64,000 bases of DNA from Methanothermococcus sp. SCGC AD-155-E23. Lineage in GTDB: Archaea; AGJL01; Methanococci; Methanococcales; Methanococcaceae. The notes beneath the pieces are model-generated. The model was not told the DNA's origin. It saw only the letters and a program-made list of their open reading frames with translations, and did no database searches. The position numbers and the translations under genes were made by a program. Shown here in pieces: positions 17,158 through 25,917 of this stretch; positions within the stretch are counted from its first letter, which is position 1; each line of letters begins with the position of its first letter. Location: assembly GCA_019561615.1 (NCBI GenBank), contig JAHEQA010000029.1, positions 1 to 64,000 on the forward strand, in the 5' to 3' direction.

Positions 17158-17183
17158 AAATTATAAAAAATTAAAATATATAG
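17158..17183. promoter_or_regulatory. Divergent promoter region bioF / taw1
   Basis: AAATTATAAAAAAT and TTAAAATATATAG lie between the divergent genes. Either can serve as the TATA box for taw1, whose RBS is ATGGTGATATC just before the ATG. Confidence 0.4.
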
Positions 17184-17202
17184 TTACAATCATGGTGATA
17201 TC

Positions 17203-18159
17203 ATGAATTACAACAACCCCTACATCCCCCAAGAGATATATGAAATCCTAAGGAAACAACGTTATCAAATTAGGGACCACAGTGCAGTTAAACTATGTGG
17301 CTGGGTTAAGAAATCACTCCTGGAAAATAAGAGTTGCTACAAGTCAAAATTCTACGGTATAGAGACCCATAGATGTATACAGTGTACCCCCTCTGTCATC
17401 TGGTGCCAGCAGAGTTGTATATTCTGCTGGAGGGTTCTACCCTCAGATATAGGTATCTCTCAAATATCTTACGATAATATAAAGTGGAAGGAACCTGAGG
17501 AGGTGCTAGAGGATATCCTTGAAATGCATAGAAGGGTTGTAATGGGGTACAAGGGTATCTTAGACAGGATAGGTAGGGAGAAGTTTAAAGAACTATTAAA
17601 TCCAAGACATGTGGCTATATCCCTCTCTGGAGAACCTACCCTCTACCCCTACCTAGAGGAACTTATAAACCTCTTCCATAAAAGGGGCTTCTCTACCTTT
17701 GTGGTGTCCAACGGTATCTTAACTGAGGTTATCCAGGAGATTAACCCTACACAGCTTTACATCTCCCTTGACGCCTACGACTTGGAGAGTTATAGGAGGA
17801 TATGTAGGGGAAGGGAGGAGTACTGGCAGGCTATACTTGAGACCTTGGATACCCTAAGGTCCAAGGAGAGGACATGTATCAGGACTACACTTATAAGGGG
17901 GTACAACACCGATATCGAGAAGTTTATACCCCTCTACGAGAGGGCAGAGGTGCACTTCATAGAGTTAAAGTCCTATATGAATGTGGGATACTCCAGGAGG
18001 AGGTTAACCCTGGAGCATATGTTGAAACATGAGGAGATACTGGAACTTGCCAGGAGGGTGGAGGAACTCTCCCACTATAAACTGGAGGATGACTCTTTCG
18101 ATAGTAAGGTAGCCCTACTTGTAAATGAGGATAGGAGGATTGAGAGGTTTATAAAGTAA
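17203..18159 (+). CDS. taw1: tRNA 4-demethylwyosine synthase (Taw1/TYW1)
   Basis: Radical SAM enzyme that condenses N1-methylguanosine-37 of tRNAPhe with pyruvate carbons to make 4-demethylwyosine. The SAM cluster ligands are C68-X3-C72-X2-C75. The second cluster ligands C32, C45 and C58 show the 13-residue spacing known from the M. jannaschii enzyme. SLSGEPTLYPYLEELI and SNGILTE follow in the barrel. 318 residues; the archaeal form lacks the flavodoxin domain. The last 11 bp overlap the convergent orphan gene. Confidence 0.94.
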   Translation: MNYNNPYIPQEIYEILRKQRYQIRDHSAVKLCGWVKKSLLENKSCYKSKFYGIETHRCIQCTPSVIWCQQSCIFCWRVLPSDIGISQISYDNIKWKEPEEVLEDILEMHRRVVMGYKGILDRIGREKFKELLNPRHVAISLSGEPTLYPYLEELINLFHKRGFSTFVVSNGILTEVIQEINPTQLYISLDAYDLESYRRICRGREEYWQAILETLDTLRSKERTCIRTTLIRGYNTDIEKFIPLYERAEVHFIELKSYMNVGYSRRRLTLEHMLKHEEILELARRVEELSHYKLEDDSFDSKVALLVNEDRRIERFIK

Positions 18160-18982
18160 TTTTTATCCCAAGTTTGTCTACTCTTTTACGCCAGTTGATA
18201 GAACACATAATATAGAGTCCTTCATCAACAAGTTTTAGAATACTGTACCCATGGTTCTTTTCAAGTTTCTCAATTTCATCCTTGTAATTTTCAAGGTAAC
18301 TTTTAAGCACCTTCATCCATGTGATATATTTCTCATGGTCAATTCTGTCATATTTCGAGGGTCTTTTCAATCCTACCTGTTCAGCAATAGGGTTGTCAAG
18401 GAGAGGGAAATATGTAGGGGAAAATATATGGAGTATTTTGATAGTCCCTACTGGCTCATTCTTTCTTATCCCAGCTGATTTCAATCTCTCCTGCACCTGG
18501 TGGTAGATGTTTTTAACCTTTTCTTCCTCCAATCTCTGGTAGATAAGATGTTTATCTCTAAAATATTCAAAATGATTTTTTAATTCCCCAAGTTTATTCC
18601 CAATCCCTTCGAAGTAGTTCAAAAGGGAGAAATTATCCTTTTTTTCAAAATATTTCTTAAATCTCTGGAGGTTCCATGTGAAAAAATAGAAGGAAAGGGC
18701 AAAACCAACGTTGTCTTGCCTTTTATTTACTTCTTCTAATAGAAGGTATAATTCATTTTTTATTCTATCTAAATTTTTAATATAGAAGACTTCAAGATTA
18801 AGGTTATCTATAAGGTTGTAAATATTCTCCCTATCAGATTTTTCAACATTAAATTTTCCATCCTTAAACCACTCATCAACCCATTTTCTAGCTAGAGAGT
18901 ATGCAACATGTCTATTTTCAAAAATCTCAAATAAATCGTGAGAGGCTTTGATCCATTTAGTGAAATCCTCTTTACCAAGCAT
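18149..18982 (-). CDS. AT-rich orphan protein, function unknown
   Basis: 277 residues, rich in Lys, Glu, Phe and Tyr, mostly predicted helix. I do not recognise the family. The segment TIKILHIFSPTYFPLLDNPIAEQVG followed by YITWMKVLKSYLENY (residues about 184-245) recalls a pattern seen in small helical proteins with K.LHF..P..FP..D..I; I cannot tie it to a function. A good RBS (GGGAGGATAAA) precedes the ATG. It is clearly more AT-rich than taw1 and the radical SAM gene beside it, a sign of recent arrival. It sits between two plus-strand genes with no partner gene. Confidence 0.7.
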   Translation of the reverse strand: MLGKEDFTKWIKASHDLFEIFENRHVAYSLARKWVDEWFKDGKFNVEKSDRENIYNLIDNLNLEVFYIKNLDRIKNELYLLLEEVNKRQDNVGFALSFYFFTWNLQRFKKYFEKKDNFSLLNYFEGIGNKLGELKNHFEYFRDKHLIYQRLEEEKVKNIYHQVQERLKSAGIRKNEPVGTIKILHIFSPTYFPLLDNPIAEQVGLKRPSKYDRIDHEKYITWMKVLKSYLENYKDEIEKLEKNHGYSILKLVDEGLYIMCSINWRKRVDKLGIKITL

Positions 18983-19049
18983 TTTATCCTCCCTATATTT
19001 TAACTATGAGTAGTAAAGTAATTTTTATTAAAAGTTAATGGGGGATACC

Positions 19050-20228
19050 ATGGATATCCAGGAGTTAAAGGAGACTCTATCTAAAAACATGGACAAACTA
19101 CCTCTGGGATGTCAGTACTGTATTAGAGGTGAAAAACTAGTCCTATTTATCACAGGTCTATGTGACGAGAACTGCTACTACTGTCCAATATCTGAGAAGA
19201 GAAAGGGGAAGGATGTTATCTACGCCAACGAGAGGAGGATAAATTCTATCGAGGAATGTATAGAGGAGTGTATCCTATGTGGAAGTAAGGGGGCAGGTAT
19301 CACAGGGGGTAATCCACTACTTAGGTTGGAGAGGACCTGTAAATACATGAAGGCACTTAAAGAGAGATTTGGCCCCTCCTTTCATATACATCTCTATACC
19401 ACACCTACCTACATAGACGAGGATAAACTTAAGGCACTAAAGGAAGCTGGGTTAGATGAGATAAGGATACATCCCACCAAGTACTTTAACGAGTATTATG
19501 GAGAGGGTAAAGAGAAGGAGAGGAAGGAGTACGTGAAGTACCTGGTGGACACCCTTAAACTCTGTATGAAGTATATAAAAGATGTAGTGGTGGAGATACC
19601 CTCTATCCCAAACTACGAGAAGGAGATCATCTATCTAGGAGAGGCTATTGAGAGGGCTGGAGTTAGGTACTTAAATATAAATCAACTGGAGTACTCCGAG
19701 ACCAACTACCAATCCCTTAGAGAGATGGGATTTGTGGAGAAAAACGACTACACCTCTGAGATACTGGGAAGTGAGGAAACTGCCAGGAAGGTAGTTGAGT
19801 ACTTCAGGAAAAAGGGATCTAAACTAATGGTACACTACTGTCCCTCTGTGTTAAAGGACGGTATACAGATGAAGAACAGGTTACTTAAAAGGGCCGAGAA
19901 TGTTGCAAAGGATTACGAAGTAATTACAGAGGAGGGTCTCCTGGTAAGGGGTGTGGTCTCCTTTAGAAATCTCAGGGATGTTAAGGATCTACTGAAGATA
20001 CTGGAGTACAACCAGGTACCCTACGAGATAGACCTGGATAAAAAAAGTATCTATCTAAATCCCTACATTTTAGAGGAGATAGTGGAGATGTTAAAGGAGA
20101 GGGGGTACAGGTTTAAATTTAGCGCCTATATCTCCGAGAGGTATCCTACAGTGGATGGTCTAGAGGTGGAGAGGATTCCTCTAGTTGTGGAGAGGAGAAG
20201 TTTAAGGGATATAAGAAGGGGAACGTGA
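19050..20228 (+). CDS. Radical SAM protein (COG2108-like), function unknown
   Basis: 392 residues from the ATG at 19050, chosen because GGGGGATACC precedes it; the ATG four codons upstream has no RBS. A CxxC pair (C21, C24) precedes the radical SAM motif C38-X3-C42-X2-C45. The barrel has GAGITGGNPLLRLE and IRIHPTKYFNEYYGEG. After about residue 280 comes an extra domain (ITEEGLLVRGVVSF, PYEIDLDKKSIYLNP) that may bind substrate. The family is conserved in methanogens and Thermococcales and remains unassigned. coaBC starts 5 bp downstream, so an operon is likely. Confidence 0.7.
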   Translation: MDIQELKETLSKNMDKLPLGCQYCIRGEKLVLFITGLCDENCYYCPISEKRKGKDVIYANERRINSIEECIEECILCGSKGAGITGGNPLLRLERTCKYMKALKERFGPSFHIHLYTTPTYIDEDKLKALKEAGLDEIRIHPTKYFNEYYGEGKEKERKEYVKYLVDTLKLCMKYIKDVVVEIPSIPNYEKEIIYLGEAIERAGVRYLNINQLEYSETNYQSLREMGFVEKNDYTSEILGSEETARKVVEYFRKKGSKLMVHYCPSVLKDGIQMKNRLLKRAENVAKDYEVITEEGLLVRGVVSFRNLRDVKDLLKILEYNQVPYEIDLDKKSIYLNPYILEEIVEMLKERGYRFKFSAYISERYPTVDGLEVERIPLVVERRSLRDIRRGT

Positions 20229-20232
20229 TACC

Positions 20233-21420
20233 ATGGATCCTACAAAGGGTATAAGGGGCTCAAAATCTAAAATACTGGAGGGAAAGAGGATAGTGGTTGG
20301 TGTGACAGCCTCCATAGGGGCTATAGAGACACCTAAGTTGATAAGGGAGCTTATAAGACATGGTGCAGAGGTTTATCCAGTGGCCACCCAGGAGTCCAGG
20401 GATATAATAGGGGAGTATGCCCTAGAGTTTGCCTCTGGAAAGAAGGTACACTACAACATTACAGGTCTTGTGGAGCATGTAACCCTCTACAACCTCTGCG
20501 ACGCCATGATAATATACCCAACAACTGCAAACACCCTCAGTAAAATAGCCCTGGGCATTGGAGACAATATAGTGAATACAACTGCCCTCATGTTCATGGA
20601 GAATAAACCTCTCTTTATAGCTCCAGGGATGCATGGAAACATGTGGCAAAATATAGGGGAACATGTGGAGAAGTTAAGGAGAAAGAGACTGGTATATGTT
20701 CTGCCACCAAGGATGGAGGAGGGAAAGGCCAAGGTGCCCTCTATAGAGGATGTAGTCTTAAAGGTTATGGAGGTGTTGAAGGGAGATTACAGGGAGGGTA
20801 AAAAAGTCTTAATACTCTCTGGAGCTACTGCCGAGTTTATAGATAGGGTTAGGGTTATTACCAACCTGTCCTCTGGGAAAACAGGGTACTACCTTGCAGA
20901 GGCTGCCGCTAGGGAGGGGCATCACGTAGAGGTGATACACGCCCTTGGAATGGAACCTCCCTACTACGTTAAGTCCCATAAGGTACTAACCTCCAGGGAG
21001 ATGTTGGATAAGGCCTTGGAAGTTGGAAGGGATGCCCAGGTAATTATCTCCTGTGCAGCTATTTCCGACTTCATCCCTGAGGTAACCTTTCCTGGAAAGA
21101 TAAAATCGGACAGGGATATTACCTTGAAATTGAAGAGAAATATAAAAGTAATTAAGGAGCTTAGGAAGGCATTCCCTGAAAAAACCATAGTAGGATTTAA
21201 GGCCGAGTACGGTGTAAGTAAGGAGAAACTTGTAGAGATAGGAAGGGAGAAGTTAAGGGAGTACGACCTGGACTACATCGTGGTGAACGATCTTGCAAAA
21301 CACTACTTCGGTGACGACTACAACGAGGTAATACTTATAGGCAAAGGTGGTGTAGTGAAGGAATTCAAAGGTAGAAAGTCTAAGATTATGGAAGGGATTG
21401 TTAAGGAAGTGGTGAGATAG
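20233..21420 (+). CDS. coaBC: Bifunctional phosphopantothenoylcysteine decarboxylase / phosphopantothenate-cysteine ligase
   Basis: Two consecutive steps of coenzyme A synthesis in one 395-residue protein. The N-terminal CoaC flavoprotein (about 17-185) shows GVTASIGAIETPKLIREL, the catalytic-region His in LVEHVTL, YPTTANTLSKIA and APGMHGNM. The CoaB Rossmann domain (about 195-395) shows SGATAEFIDRVRVITNLSSGKTG, AAISDF and VVNDLAK. About 16 extra residues precede the first CoaC strand. GTGATACC precedes the ATG. The stop touches the start of the RaSEA gene. Confidence 0.93.
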   Translation: MDPTKGIRGSKSKILEGKRIVVGVTASIGAIETPKLIRELIRHGAEVYPVATQESRDIIGEYALEFASGKKVHYNITGLVEHVTLYNLCDAMIIYPTTANTLSKIALGIGDNIVNTTALMFMENKPLFIAPGMHGNMWQNIGEHVEKLRRKRLVYVLPPRMEEGKAKVPSIEDVVLKVMEVLKGDYREGKKVLILSGATAEFIDRVRVITNLSSGKTGYYLAEAAAREGHHVEVIHALGMEPPYYVKSHKVLTSREMLDKALEVGRDAQVIISCAAISDFIPEVTFPGKIKSDRDITLKLKRNIKVIKELRKAFPEKTIVGFKAEYGVSKEKLVEIGREKLREYDLDYIVVNDLAKHYFGDDYNEVILIGKGGVVKEFKGRKSKIMEGIVKEVVR

Positions 21421-22494
21421 ATGGAGTTTTTAAAGGAGTTAAGAAGAGTATACCTTAAAAAGAGAAGGGAAAAGAACCCAAATCTACCTGTAAGTACCTG
21501 GATAGGTAAGGACATCCTATCTAACGGGAGGATTGGGAGGAGTATTACTGTAATACTCAATACACCTGGATGTAGATGGGCCTATGAGCATGGGGGCTGC
21601 ACCATGTGTGGCTACCTCATGGACAGCTCCCCTAAGGAGATAACCTCCCAACACCTAATAAACCAATTTAACTACGCCATTGAGAGGTACTGTAAAGAGA
21701 TAGAGGAAAATCCCAGGGACATCTGTATAAAGATATTCACTTCTGGAAGTTTCCTAGATGAGAGGGAGGTGCCAAGGGAGGCGAGGAGATATATACTTAA
21801 GAAGATAGGGGATTTAGGCATTGAGGAGGTGGTTATAGAGTCTAGACCTGAGTATATAAGAGAGGATACCTTGGAGGAGGTTAGGGAGTGTATAGGGGAT
21901 ATAAATATGGAGATAGGTGTGGGAGTTGAAACCTCCAACGAGGAGATAAGGAATTACTCCATACACAAGGGAATATCTAACAGGGATATCTTAAATGCCT
22001 TAGAGTTGGCCAGGAAGTACTCCATAGGCATGAAGGCCTACCTCCTGATAAAACCCCTCTTTATAACTGAGAGGGATGCACTAGTGGACAGTATACACTC
22101 AGGTAACTGGTGCCTGGAGGTGGGGTTTAACAGAATATCCTACTGTCCAGCAACTGTCCATAGGGGCACTTTAATGGAGATGCTCTGGAAGAAGATGCAG
22201 TACAGACCTCCCTTCCTATGGAGTGTCTTGGAGGTAATCTACAAGGTTAAGAGGAAGAATCCAGATTCTATAGTGATCTGTGATACCTCTGGAATACCCT
22301 CTGAGAGGGGAGCCCATAACCTGCTAAAATGCAAATGTAACAGGGAGATTAAGAGGGCACTTGAACACTTTACACTAAATCAGGATCTCTCAGATATTAA
22401 GAGGGTTTTGGAGATGGAGTGCTGTAAGGAGTACTGGGAGAGATTTCTGGAGTTTGAGGAGAGTAATATAGTACCCTTAGGAGAATACCTGTAA
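21421..22494 (+). CDS. Archaeosine-synthesis radical SAM protein RaSEA
   Basis: Works with ArcS to convert the lysine adduct of preQ0 at tRNA position 15 to archaeosine, in those archaea with the two-enzyme route. The cluster Cys are C51, C60 and C63 in CRWAYEHGGCTMC, the unusual C-X8-C-X2-C spacing of this family (formerly TIGR01210). The barrel has FTSGSFLDEREVP, VVIESRPEYI and GVGVETSNEEIRN. The end has CKCN and a final Cys pair, possibly an accessory metal site. 357 residues. RBS GGTGAGATAG overlaps the coaBC stop, so translation is coupled. ArcS is not in the window. Confidence 0.8.
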   Translation: MEFLKELRRVYLKKRREKNPNLPVSTWIGKDILSNGRIGRSITVILNTPGCRWAYEHGGCTMCGYLMDSSPKEITSQHLINQFNYAIERYCKEIEENPRDICIKIFTSGSFLDEREVPREARRYILKKIGDLGIEEVVIESRPEYIREDTLEEVRECIGDINMEIGVGVETSNEEIRNYSIHKGISNRDILNALELARKYSIGMKAYLLIKPLFITERDALVDSIHSGNWCLEVGFNRISYCPATVHRGTLMEMLWKKMQYRPPFLWSVLEVIYKVKRKNPDSIVICDTSGIPSERGAHNLLKCKCNREIKRALEHFTLNQDLSDIKRVLEMECCKEYWERFLEFEESNIVPLGEYL

Positions 22495-22505
22495 TAGGTG
22501 AAGAG

Positions 22506-23156
22506 ATGGTTAAGTTGATGTTGGCCCTAGATGTAACAGATGAAAAAAGAGCCATAGAGATTGCCAGGGAAGTCTCCCCATATATTGACGCCGTAAAGGT
22601 AGGTTATCCCCTGGTGTTGTCCTCCCGTCTAGGTATAGTAGGGGAGATTAAGGACGTTACAGGGAAGGAGGTTATATGTGATTTTAAGTTGGCTGATATA
22701 CCCTCTACCAACGAGAAGATAGCCTCTCTAGCCTTGAGATATGGGGATGGTATTATATGTCATGGGTTCCTTGGGGAGGACAGTGTAAGGGCGGTACAGG
22801 AGGTGGCTAGAAGATACGGTGAATATAAAAAGGTGATAATGGTTACAGAGATGTCCCACAGGGGGGCACTTCAATTTCTACAGCCAGTTGCAGATAAGTT
22901 AGCCAAGATGGCTAAGAGGTTAAAGGTAGATGGTGTAGTGGCACCCTCAACTAGACCTGAGAGGTTGAAGACCATAAAGGACATTGTTGGAGACATACCT
23001 GTAATGTCTCCAGGGATAGGTGCCCAGGGTGGGGATCTAAATAGAGTACTGGATATCTTAGAGGAGGAGGACTATATAATTGTAGGGAGAGATATATACG
23101 AGAGTGAAAACCCTGCTAAAAGGGCAAAGTACTACTACCACTTATTAAGGGACTAA
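22506..23156 (+). CDS. pyrF: Orotidine 5'-phosphate decarboxylase
   Basis: Last step of UMP synthesis. The catalytic array D59-x-K61-x-x-D64 is in DFKLADIPSTN; the phosphate-binding SPGIGAQGG and IVGRDIYESENP are near the end. 216 residues, the compact archaeal form. RBS ATAGGTGAAGAG. It lies 11 bp after the RaSEA gene in an apparent operon reaching to hemC. Confidence 0.95.
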   Translation: MVKLMLALDVTDEKRAIEIAREVSPYIDAVKVGYPLVLSSRLGIVGEIKDVTGKEVICDFKLADIPSTNEKIASLALRYGDGIICHGFLGEDSVRAVQEVARRYGEYKKVIMVTEMSHRGALQFLQPVADKLAKMAKRLKVDGVVAPSTRPERLKTIKDIVGDIPVMSPGIGAQGGDLNRVLDILEEEDYIIVGRDIYESENPAKRAKYYYHLLRD

Positions 23157-23166
23157 GGTGATAGGA

Positions 23167-23418
23167 ATGGAGAAAAAGATAGTTGGTGTTAGTAACAGTA
23201 TTATCATAAAGTCAATGAAAGATGTCTTTGAAAGTGAAATTGTTGAGTTGGAGAGGGAGTTGAAGGAACTTTATAATAAGTACAACGTAAGAAGTAGTGC
23301 AGAGATGTCCTGTAAAGACGAGGAGATGGAGAGGGATTACAAGAGGATGGTGGAGATAGAGGAGGAGTTGGAGGCCTTGAGAAAATGTCTAAGGGATCTT
23401 AAACTTAAGACACTCTAA
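23167..23418 (+). CDS. Small coiled-coil protein between pyrF and hemD
   Basis: 83 residues from the ATG at 23167, which follows AGGTGATAGGA; a GTG three codons upstream lies inside that RBS. It is highly charged, with leucine heptads (about 20-83: ELERELKELYNKYNV, IEEELEALRKCLRDLKLK) that predict a long coiled coil. I do not recognise a family. Tight spacing (10 bp on each side) to pyrF and hemD argues that it is a real gene in the operon. Confidence 0.65.
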   Translation: MEKKIVGVSNSIIIKSMKDVFESEIVELERELKELYNKYNVRSSAEMSCKDEEMERDYKRMVEIEEELEALRKCLRDLKLKTL

Positions 23419-23428
23419 GGATGGGAGG

Positions 23429-24148
23429 ATGAAGGTTGTTATAACCAGACCTCTTGAGGAGGGGAGGAGGTTTGCCCAGTTGTTGAAGGAGGCAGGTAAC
23501 TTTGAACCAGTACTTCTACCTACCTTGGAAATAGTATTCAGGGATGTAGACATAGATATAGGGAAGTATCAGTGGATAGTTTTTACAAGTCCCAGGGGTG
23601 TAAGGGGCCTATTTAGAAACCTAGATAAGGAGGGATTGAGGGAGATTAAGGATAAAAGAATAGGGGCAATAGGTAGGGAAACTGCAAGGGAGTTTAAGAG
23701 GGTATTTAACAGGGATGTGGATGTGGTACCTGATAGATATACAGCTGAGGATCTCTTGAAGGTGTTAAAGGGGTTAGTTGGAGATGGAAGGGTGTTGATC
23801 CCCACCACACCTGCAACTAGGGATGTACTCTCAAGGTATCTAAAGGGGGATGTTGTATACGTCTATCACTCCAAGGAGCCTGAGGATTTAAGGTATAGGA
23901 TTAAGAGGTTAAAGAGTGATCTGTTGAAGGAGGATGAGAAGGCTGTCTTTACCTTTACCAGTGGCTTAACAGTTAAAAACTTTTTTAAAAACCTAGATGA
24001 TGGATTTTTAGAGATACTAAGGGACCACTATATAGTATCCATAGGTCCTGTTACCAACAAGGTTGTGGAGAGCTATGGATTTAAGGGGTATATTCCCAGA
24101 GAGTATACTGTTAGAGGTATGATTGAGGTTATAAAATCCCTGAGGTGA
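23429..24148 (+). CDS. hemD: Uroporphyrinogen-III synthase
   Basis: Closes hydroxymethylbilane with inversion of ring D to give uroporphyrinogen III, the precursor of F430, cobamides, siroheme and heme. Sequence identity in this family is low. The call rests on the start VVITRPLEEGRRFAQLL, WIVFTSPRGVRGLF, AIGRETAREF, FTFTSGLTVKNFF and SIGPVTNKVVESYG, a HemD-like alternation of two alpha/beta domains in 239 residues, and on hemC 0.5 kb downstream. RBS GGATGGGAGG. Confidence 0.88.
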   Translation: MKVVITRPLEEGRRFAQLLKEAGNFEPVLLPTLEIVFRDVDIDIGKYQWIVFTSPRGVRGLFRNLDKEGLREIKDKRIGAIGRETAREFKRVFNRDVDVVPDRYTAEDLLKVLKGLVGDGRVLIPTTPATRDVLSRYLKGDVVYVYHSKEPEDLRYRIKRLKSDLLKEDEKAVFTFTSGLTVKNFFKNLDDGFLEILRDHYIVSIGPVTNKVVESYGFKGYIPREYTVRGMIEVIKSLR

Positions 24149-24152
24149 TAGG

Positions 24153-24683
24153 ATGAAGATAGGAATCCTCTCAGATACCCACGACTACCTCCCTAATATA
24201 AGGAAGGCCATAGATCTATTTAATAAGGAGAAGGTGGAGATGTTGATACACTGTGGTGACTTTGTATCCCTCTTCGTTATAAAGGAGTTTAAAGATTTTA
24301 AGGGTAAGATATTGGCAACTTACGGTAACAACGACGGAGAGAGGACAAAACTTAAGGAGTGGTTAAAGGAGTTAAACCCTGAGAACGAAATAGATGACTA
24401 CTTAACCTTTGAGATAGACCATCTAAAGTTCTTTGTCCTCCATGGCACAAACAGTGAGGTCTTAGATGCAATAATAAGGTCTAGGAAGTATGACGTTGTA
24501 ATATACGGCCATACCCATAAGAGGGTATTTAAGGAGGAGGATGGAGTACTGGTGATAAATCCAGGTGAGTGCTGTGGTTACTTAAGTGGTACTGCCACCG
24601 TCGGTGTATTTGACACTGAGACTAAGGAGTACAGGGAGTTTGTACTTAAAGGTGGAAGCCTTGAAGTTGGTGATAGGGAGTAG
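24153..24683 (+). CDS. YfcE/MJ0936-type metallophosphoesterase
   Basis: 176-residue calcineurin-like phosphodiesterase. Metal ligands appear as SDTHDYLPN (D8, H10), IHCGDF, YGNND, LHGT and GHTHKR, the complete family set. The M. jannaschii homologue is a Mn/Ni-dependent phosphodiesterase with no firmly known natural substrate. RBS GAGGTGATAGG. The last 23 bp overlap the start of hemC. Confidence 0.9.
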   Translation: MKIGILSDTHDYLPNIRKAIDLFNKEKVEMLIHCGDFVSLFVIKEFKDFKGKILATYGNNDGERTKLKEWLKELNPENEIDDYLTFEIDHLKFFVLHGTNSEVLDAIIRSRKYDVVIYGHTHKRVFKEEDGVLVINPGECCGYLSGTATVGVFDTETKEYREFVLKGGSLEVGDRE

Positions 24684-25566
24684 GGGGAGTAAATTAGCCC
24701 TGGCCCAGACCTACTATGTAAAAAGTCTCCTGGAGAGGATAGATGAGAACCTGGAAATTGAGATAAAGGTGGTGAAAACTAAGGGGGATATAAATCAGAG
24801 GGCTCCCATATCCCAGCTGGGACTAGGTGTATTTACCAAGGAGTTAGATATCAAGATGTTGGAAGGTGAGATAGATATAGCGGTACATAGTTTAAAGGAT
24901 GTGCCTACTCTATGGAACAGGGATCTTACAATAGCTGCAACCCCAGAAAGGGAGAGCTATCACGATATAATGGTATACAGGGGAGATGGGGAGATAGGGG
25001 AGGGTTTTGTAGTGGGTACCTCCAGTGTTAGAAGGAGGGCCTTCCTATCCCTTAAATATCCAGGGATAAGGGTAGTCCCTTTAAGGGGAAACCTAGACAC
25101 CAGGTTAAAAAAGTTGAGGGATGGGAAGTATCAAGGTATAGTGGTGGCTGAGGCTGGTTTAAGGAGACTTAAAATAGATTTAGAGGCTTTAAATTTAAAT
25201 TACAGGAGGTTGAACATCCCACCTGCACCGGCCCAGGGTGTTATAGGGGTGGCTGCCAGGAGGGAGGATAGGGAGATTATAAAACTACTTAAGAAGATAA
25301 ACCATGGTAAAACATACCTAGAGGCCACTGCAGAGAGATGGGCACTAAGGACATATGGAGGAGGTTGCCAGGCACCTTTTGGAGCCCTTGCACTATATAA
25401 CGATAAAAAGAGGGAACTTCATCTCACCTGTAGTGTAGTGGATTTAGAAAAGAGGAGGGTGTTAATGGAGAGAGGTAGTAGAAGGTGTGATGTAGAGGAT
25501 ATAGAAGGTGCTAAGAAGTTGGCAAGATACTTGGGGAGTAAGTTAAGAGAAAAAATAGTGAACTAG
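24661..25566 (+). CDS. hemC: Porphobilinogen deaminase (hydroxymethylbilane synthase)
   Basis: Polymerises four porphobilinogens to hydroxymethylbilane for HemD. LVIGSRGSKLALAQ, HSLKDVPT, GTSSVRRRA and LRGNLDTRL are classic. Cys236 in YGGGCQAPFG carries the dipyrromethane cofactor. The start is taken as the TTG at 24661, which follows AAAGGTGGAAGCC and gives the normal N terminus. The longest frame starts 25 codons earlier inside the phosphoesterase gene with no family match. This makes a 23-bp overlap, 301 residues and coupled translation. Confidence 0.92.
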   Translation: MKLVIGSRGSKLALAQTYYVKSLLERIDENLEIEIKVVKTKGDINQRAPISQLGLGVFTKELDIKMLEGEIDIAVHSLKDVPTLWNRDLTIAATPERESYHDIMVYRGDGEIGEGFVVGTSSVRRRAFLSLKYPGIRVVPLRGNLDTRLKKLRDGKYQGIVVAEAGLRRLKIDLEALNLNYRRLNIPPAPAQGVIGVAARREDREIIKLLKKINHGKTYLEATAERWALRTYGGGCQAPFGALALYNDKKRELHLTCSVVDLEKRRVLMERGSRRCDVEDIEGAKKLARYLGSKLREKIVN

Positions 25567-25569
25567 GTC

Positions 25570-25848
25570 TTACTTCTTCTCCTTTGAGAGTACTATCTCT
25601 ATGGTTGAAACGTTAAGTGTCCTACCGTCCTCACTTTTTACCTTCTCAGTTCCCAACTTTACATCCTCCACCTTTACATCTGGTAGAAACCTGTTCCTTA
25701 CCATCTCCTCCACGTCTACAGCTTTACTTATAGCCTTACCCCTGGCCTTTATTACAACCTTGTCCACGTTCTCCACGTTGAACTGTGTTAGTACTGCAAG
25801 GACGTAGTTCATTACACTCTTTTTACCTACAAATACCGTCCCTATCAT
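25570..25848 (-). CDS. albA: Alba chromatin protein
   Basis: 92-residue DNA/RNA-binding dimer. [20 protein letters not shown] carries the two Lys (9, 10) that match the acetylated or binding lysines of Sulfolobus Alba. [24 protein letters not shown] and a beta hairpin with VSTIEIVL complete the fold. It lies 3 bp from the convergent hemC stop. Its own promoter probably lies in the AT-rich 69 bp before it (AAATATTTATTATCC on the minus strand). Confidence 0.92.
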   Translation of the reverse strand: MIGTVFVGKKSVMNYVLAVLTQFNVENVDKVVIKARGKAISKAVDVEEMVRNRFLPDVKVEDVKLGTEKVKSEDGRTLNVSTIEIVLSKEKK

Positions 25849-25917
25849 AGGTTAATCCCTCACTGTTCTTTTAAAGATTGGGGATAATAAATATTTCTTG
25901 CTATTTATATATTTTTA

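Noticed and set aside
18149-18982. Prophage or toxin-antitoxin remnant
   Set aside because: Only one AT-rich gene is present, without integrase, partner or attachment-site repeats.
24586-24660. Upstream extension of hemC from 24586
   Set aside because: The extra 25 residues lie inside the phosphoesterase gene, show no similarity to the HemC N terminus, and a good RBS precedes the TTG at 24661.
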